From: Pyrrhoderma lamaoense
Lineage: Eukaryota > Basidiomycota > Agaricomycetes > Hymenochaetales > Hymenochaetaceae
DNA: 64,000 nt
Assembly (NCBI GenBank): GCA_002794735.1
Contig: NBAZ01000035.1
Span: forward strand, 59,940-123,939
Reading direction: 5' to 3'
Under the pieces are notes generated by a model. The model had not been told where the DNA came from. It ran no database searches and saw only the letters and a program-made list of their open reading frames with translations. Shown piece by piece: positions 57,862 to 64,000 of this stretch. A program made the position numbers and the translations under genes. The stretch's first letter is position 1, and each line of letters opens with the position of its first letter.

Positions 57862-60800
57862 TTATGAGATACATAGGCCAGGAGAAGGAAAACAAGCAGT
57901 CCACTGGTCTCCTTGATTGGCTGAAAGATACAATTTTGTTGAAAATCGTGTATTTAGAGTGCGAATGCACGGCCCATGGACCAGTGAATGACGAAGGTCT
58001 GGGGGAATCCATATCAGATATTTGCCGTTGTTTCCCGTTAGCCAGCCATCATCTTCCAGACGCCAATTCTTTTCTTCTTCCTCGATATGTACAGACCAAA
58101 TACGGATTGTTCCATCATCAGAGCCTGAGGCAAATTTGATATATCCACTATCAGACGTAGGGAAGACAGCGATATGGTAAACAGATGATGAAACACGGGA
58201 CTGAAAGAAGAGAACGCCCGTCGACATGTTCCATATGCAGATGGTTTGATCAGCGGAGCCGGAGATTATCCACTTTCCATCGGGAGAAAAGCACACAGAG
58301 TAAACACTGTTCGTATGACCTGTTATTGGATCATACGCTGCTTGGACGGTTTCAGCATTCCAGACTCGTATTGTGTGGTCTCCAGATCCAGAGACAACAT
58401 ATAACCCATCGGGAGAGTAAGCGACAGAGTTGACCCAGCTATAATGACCTTCAAAAGTGGAAAGTAGACTGCGATTGGAAACATTCCAGATACAAACAGT
58501 TTCATCGTCTGATCCGGAGACAATCTTCTTTCCGTCAGGAGAATAACAGACTGAGAAGACATCGCTCGTATGACCAATGAGTGGTTCTGCTTCCAATGAG
58601 CCACTCTCAACACTCCAGACTCGGATTGACTTGTCGGCAGAGCCTGAAGCCAGATGCTTTCCATCAGGAGAAAAAGCGAGTGAGCGAACCCAGTTAGTGT
58701 GACCGTTGCATGTGATAAATTTGTCGTCGATCATATTCCATATTTGTACTGAGCCAAATGATCCCGAAGCGAACTGATTTTCATCCGGTGAACAAGCAAC
58801 TGACGGTACCGAACCAGACTGTTCTAAAGGCCCTTTGATTAAATCTCCGCTCTCTGTATTCCACACGCACACTGTGCCATCAAACGAGCCGGAGACAAGA
58901 AACTTTCCTGTTTTCGGTGAAATCGCAAATGTACTGATTGCACGTGTTTGTCCCGTAAACTCTACGTCTGCTAGTGTCACTCCTTTTTCAACGTCCCAGA
59001 CTCGGATCGTCCCATCCCAAGACGCAGAGGCGAAGTGCCTACTGTCAGGTGCGAATGAGACAGACGTAACAAAGTTTGTATGGCCTGTGAATCTTTTTGG
59101 AGGAGCATCGCTGTCTTCTGCATTCCACACCCTTACTATTGTATCCAGTGATCCCGACAGAATATATTTCCCGTCACCAGAATACACATCCGAGTTTACT
59201 CCCATTCCGTCTCCAGAGAATGTACGCAATACATTGCCACTCGACACCTCCCATATATGAATAGCACCATCCCATGACCCTGATGCAATTCGCTTGCTGT
59301 CTGGAGAAAATGACAGAGAGTTGACTCTGTCTGAGTGGCCTTTGAATGGGTTGGAGATCATATTTCTGCTTTGTACGTCCAAGACAATGATAGTCCCATC
59401 CTTTGACCCTGACGCGAGGTAGCACCCGTCGACTGAGAACATAACACATTCCACCCCACTTGAATGCTCTCTCAACGGCTCTCCGACTGGTGCACCACTC
59501 TCAGCATCCCACAGCCTAACAGTCTTATCATAAGAACTCGATGCTATGAGCTTCCCGTCTCTAGAAAATGCGACAGAAGTAACCCAGCTTGAATGGCCAG
59601 TAAGTGGACCATAAGACCTCTCGCCAGTGACCGCATTCCATACCCGCACTGTCTTATCCTCAGACCCCGACGCAATATATTTTCCATCTGCAGAGTACGC
59701 AACACTCGTGACTCCTACTGAATGTCCCTGAAGTGGGCCGAGGAGTAGTTTTTCACTCACCGCATCCCATATCTCAATCACACCTTCGCCTGATCCCGAT
59801 GCAATCCGATTACCATCCAGCGAGTATGAGATAGAAAGGACCGAACTGCCAACATATATTTGCCTGGTACATGCCATCCGAGGCTTGTTTCCAACATACT
59901 CGACCCGTGTCAGTGATTGCGCTCGCTTAGCGTAGTGTTCAGCGACGATGGAGTCCTCCTTCATTGACGGGAGGAATGACATGTACAAATGGGGAGTACT
60001 TTGGGAGATGGGCTCGATGAATCTGAGGAGCTGAGCATGGGCATCTTGGAGAAATGCAGATAGTTGTGCGTGCTTGTTCTATATAGATATTAGTTTGAGT
60101 CATGATTCGAAAAGAATCACTTACCCCTATCCAGGTGATAAAATCCTGCAGCGATTGCAAAAGTGAAGTGTATAGCGAGCCTGTCAGGCTGAGGACCTCG
60201 ACCCAATACAGTAACTGATTTCTCGCGAATGATTCGAGCTGTTTGCTCAGTTCTTCCGAGTAAGGAGCATCTCGCAGATGAGAAGCCCAGCAGCGACAGG
60301 CATATAGCAAAGAGGCAGAGATGTTGTTTTTTACACGCTGCTCCAGTCCTGGTACATCTTTATTCATCCGGTACGATGTCTCCAGCTTACACATGTTAAA
60401 CCTCAGTCCCTCCATCACCTTGGAGCATCGCTGTAATATCCGTGCTTTCTCCCTTTTATCGTCAATAAACCACGGTTTTCCACGCGATCCCTCTGATATC
60501 ATATAGTCATAGAGAGAGGTATGATACAAGCGAACTGGTTCGTCTGGCCCGTACACAACTAACGAACGTAAACATTCGAGAATGCTCTGTGTCGCCCCAA
60601 GGCCAACTTCTGATACAACATCAATAGACGTAGTTGACAGCCGCTCCTTGCCAAATAGGATTAGCGAAAATACTCTTCGGAAGTCTCTCTTCGTTACATC
60701 ATCCCAATCGAGAGCGCTTTCGAGTGCAGTCGCATAAAGATCGTCAAGCGAGAGAGACTTTTTATCTACTAATCGCTTTAGCTCTCCCGCTTTATTCTGT

Positions 60801-62966
60801 TTCTTGTTTTCGATGAGCCTCACAGCCGTTGCTGCCCATATGAATAGACCATTTGCTGCCTTCCCTAGGATTTCCATACTCTCTTCCCATGGCCACTCAG
60901 GTTCTAATACTATTCTACCAGTATTCCTTAATCTCCCTAACTCGGATTTGATGTACATCAGGACATCATTTTTAGCATCATCCGTGTCGTGACTGAGCCA
61001 TATGCTGTTTATTCCCAGCCCTTTAAACTCCTCAGATGAGGTGATGTCTTCCTCCGGCCTAGTCGTGATTAGAAAGCGGTAGTTGGGAGGTAATGCTTGT
61101 AGCTTTTCCTTGATCAGCCTGATGTATGGCTTTCGAGTCTCTCTACTTCCACACTCATCCAACGCATCAAGGACGGTAAGAGTATTGGTTCTCATTCCTG
61201 CCTTCTTCGCCACAGCGCGAAGTGGTTCATACAGTAAGACATCGAATGCCTTATCTGGTGTAGCCAACTCAAGATCGTTATCAACAAGTTGTGCTTTGAT
61301 AGCCTCTGCAACAGCCTGGTCTTGTTTTGCTAAGCCATATGCAATATTTCGGAATATGAAAGTAGGATCACTTTTTCCTCGTACAAAGTACTGATGTGAG
61401 CCAAGCCGCGTATATCGACATAATTCCGCAACTGTTGTGGCGATCGTACTCTTCCCGGTACCGGCGTGGCCGAGAATGAAGAGCACATTCGGCATACTTT
61501 TGTCTTGCACCCATCTCTCTATCTCTTCTAACAGCTCTGTCCTTGTTCCTTCCAAACATCTTCGACGCTCACGCCCGCCCTCATGCTTTGGTCGGAGTTC
61601 TCTCTTCAGCTCTATGACAAGTAGTTTTATCAGTATATATTTCGATATTTAGATACCAAGCCTAATCTCACTTTTTAAGAGTTCCTCACTGACTTTCTCC
61701 CGTGCTTCAATCCGAGTTTCAATGATGTCCTGTAGAACGAATGCTTCCTTAAGTTTCTTCCTCAAGTTTTCCAGTCTAGTTTCAAGGTCCTCTATCGCAG
61801 CCTTTTTGTTCTGCATCACGGCGCGAACTGACGACACGACCGAGTTGTGAATAATGTAGAAAACGCATAGGCTTTTTGTAACTCACCCATAAAACTCTTT
61901 CTCGCATAGTCCTGTATATGATCATTGCAATGTGTGATAAACTCGAGGATATCTGTGATGGCTAAGCGCAAGGAGCTTGACGGGTTGACGAAAATGGAAA
62001 TCTCTTTGGTGATCAAAAACAAGTTCATAAGGTTCTTCACAAGATCCTTGACTCGCTTATCAGTTCTGGGTTGGGCAGCAACGATCTACAAGGGCTAAGG
62101 TTATCGATTGAGTATATGTTTTCAACAGACTTACTTTTAAGAATGCCGTCGTTATGCACCATGCTAATTTCAGATATGGATTTGCCTACGTGTATTTGAG
62201 CCATCGTATAGTCATACTCAGTACACAATATGAAAGTACCCACATCAGCTATGCTGTCACCGAACTCAACAAAAGCGGTGATTTTGTATCCAATATTCTC
62301 TAGTGATCGACATGTATCGCTTTTTGATATGTTCTTTGCTGTCTCGAAAATCGTGTTGACATTTTCCACGAAGTTATCCCCATTAGAAGGATGAACATCC
62401 AGAAGATGACGAGCAAGATTGATGAGAGTTATCTCAGCGTTCTTTGTTTCATCAGATGGTTGGAGACATATGAATATCGAAGACTGTGATCCGGACTTTG
62501 ATTGGATCGAAAGGCAAATATCTCTTACATTTCTTAGCGCCGTAGAGGGGAAATTTATTTGTTTTACACACCTTCGCCGTCCTCCCTAAATATCTCATCT
62601 AAAGAACACTCCCTATTTCCGATACTGCTATCTTTGAAGCCCTCCTTCATAAGTTTGATGTTAAATCTGGTGTCATTGCTTGAGCAGGTACTTAGTTAAT
62701 GAGATGTTATCAGTTTCTACAGATGAATCAGACGGATATTATGGGTAGCGTACATAGGAAATATCTCATTCCACTGAGGTGGTAGTTCATTGACAGATCT
62801 TGTTCTATAACTCTCATCTCCAAACGAGATCTTAACGTATAGCTCTGGTACTTTTGATTTCCCGGGAACAGTTATGTCTGATCGTGATACTAAAGGAAAT
62901 AGTCAGACAACTAAGGACTATTTGAAGTACGCGAAACGAACCTCGAAGGGAGTAAAACTCTGACAT
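57862..62966 (-). CDS. NLR gene D: C2-like / NACHT / 14x WD40, intact reference copy
   Basis: Start ATG 62966 (MSEFYSLR, intron, VSRSDITVPGKSKVPELYVK). C2-like part includes SFGDESYRTRSVNELPPQWN and the EC...LQSKSG strands down to about 62,470. Helical exons: LENIGYKITAFVEFGDSIAD (about 62,300-62,240) and LMNLFLITKEISIFVNP (about 62,035-61,900). Coiled coil VRAVMQNKKAAIEDLETRL (about 61,830). NACHT: GHAGTGKSTIATT (about 61,470), VLDALDE (about 61,170), RFLITTRPEED. The linker intron 60,124-60,079 follows WIG. Fourteen WD40 repeats form two seven-blade propellers, then a conserved tail GNNGKYLIWIPPDLRHSLVH and GDQWTACFPSP, stop 57,862. No frame break was seen. Expected role, by family: cytosolic sensor whose propellers hold it inactive until ligand binding lets NACHT oligomerise. 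The C2-like domain may bring it to membranes (inference). Confidence 0.9.
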
Positions 62967-63078
62967 GGCCCGTTCTCTGATCTGTTTTGAGTGAGAGGGG
63001 AAGATTTGGGAGTGCGAAGGGTAGAGAGTTGAATGAAGCCTTGAGAAAAGGAGAAGGTTGGGATATATTATATTACAT

Positions 63079-63113
63079 CTGCCTCAAGGTTGATTCGGTG
63101 GGAATCACCAGAT
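63079..63113 (-). promoter_or_regulatory. Conserved upstream motif of gene D
   Basis: Third copy of the block seen before genes A and B, 113 bp before the start codon: plus strand CTGCCTCAAGG ... GGAATCACC. Confidence 0.45.
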
Positions 63114-63464
63114 GAAAGTAATTATAGAGGAGCGAATTAGAGAGCTGTGATTTGGACCACGCTGGATAGAATCAAACATGTGGAGGCTAAGCCAGTCCGA
63201 GAAGAGCTCAGGTGGTAAATACAGAAGTACAATCACTTCATCTACTACTTCAGCCTCCCAATGCTCAGCGAAACACAGATGCTCCGGTTCCAGAACAGTT
63301 TTCGGAGTATCAGCCGTGAATGCGAGGTATTATGCAGCAGTGGCAACCTGTTGCATATTATCGGCCAGAAGTAAATCTATAAACAGCATGGATGATAGAA
63401 GACGCATGTACATGTACATGTTCTTGAGCGCGCAGGCGATAGTTGGGTTCTATAAGATTGAACT

Positions 63465-63500
63465 TGCCTCAAGGCGAGCTCGATAGATATCACTGGTTGA
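63465..63500 (-). repeat. Extra copy of the upstream motif, 0.4 kb further out
   Basis: GCCTCAAGGC ... ATATCACTGGTTGACAG matches the promoter-proximal block but has no NLR start next to it. Neighbouring sequence (GAGGCTAGACCATC near 63,580) resembles that near 63,183. A direct duplication with an offset of about 400 bp is likely. Nothing else is recognised between 62,967 and 64,000. Confidence 0.5.
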
Positions 63501-64000
63501 CAGTAAATATAGAAAACGGCATGGAAGGTACATGTATATAGCTGCGGTGATTTGGAACGAACAAGATCCAAGCATGCTGAGGCTAGACCATCATATGAAG
63601 GGCCTAGGTGCAATATATTTTAAAGACGGAAGCCCCATGGCTTGCTACTCGCACTCGGAACCACAAAGTTTTCCAAGGTAGTCAAGATGGTATCATCTGA
63701 AAGTGAGGATATCCAATTCTTATTCTCACGACATGCATACCATTAGCACACAAGAGTCTTATAGAAACAGTACAACCATATTTTTTAGAACATAGAGGCT
63801 GAAAGTCAGTGATTGGCTAGGAGCATCGGAGCTGATCCGTATATCATTGAATATTATCAAGTATTATACACGAAGTACAAGCTTCATGTATGCTTGCTAA
63901 GTTGACTCCAATCTTCTGAAACTGTATCAAACTGAATGCACGTAGCAAGCCTTAGATCTAGCAATCTTGAAGATACTTGGTTATCAATCAGAAAATCCGA

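Overview
The window looks like the genome of a plant-associated Agaricomycete fungus, most likely a Rhizoctonia/Ceratobasidium-type species. The reasons are genes split by many 46-60 nt GT-AG introns, a dense family of NACHT-WD40 STAND receptors of the kind usually named 'vegetative incompatibility protein HET-E-1', basidiomycete-specific membrane proteins (DUF6533/DUF6534 type), and a UbiA prenyltransferase next to COMT-type O-methyltransferases. The species name is an inference.

Layout. 1-11,354: two plus-strand NLR genes (gene 1 broken and cut by the window edge, gene 2 nearly intact), separated by a spacer carrying a solo LTR, then a relic of a third C-terminus. 12,741-19,024: a small metabolic-looking group with a UbiA-type prenyltransferase (-) and two divergent O-methyltransferases. 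20,210-21,982: an intact DUF6533-type membrane protein. 22,455-28,973: two diverged copies of a DUF6534-type membrane protein; copy A is interrupted by an apparently complete pogo-like DNA transposon. 29,324-33,341: a young gag-only LTR retroelement with apparently identical LTRs. 34,829-37,581: a seven-TM type membrane protein with a repetitive tail. 38,131-38,201: an orphan first exon of an aldo-keto reductase. 38,683-62,966: a second NLR array consisting of one plus-strand P-loop-less fragment and three minus-strand genes (A truncated, B with several frame breaks, D intact), with three relics between or beside them.

The NLR proteins share one architecture: a C2-like N-terminal domain, a helical region with a coiled coil, NACHT, a linker split by one conserved intron, 14 WD40 repeats (two seven-bladed propellers) and a conserved tail ending in GDQWxxCF. 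The left array points right and the right array points left, and their spacers are homologous. The 60-kb interval is therefore bounded by inverted copies of one duplication unit. The duplicated segments also supply empty sites for all three transposon insertions.

Almost every frame break found in otherwise good genes is a one-base deletion (at least 18, no insertions or nonsense changes recognised in those genes). This leaves open whether they are real lesions or base-calling errors. All gene models are read from sequence only; splice junctions are predictions.
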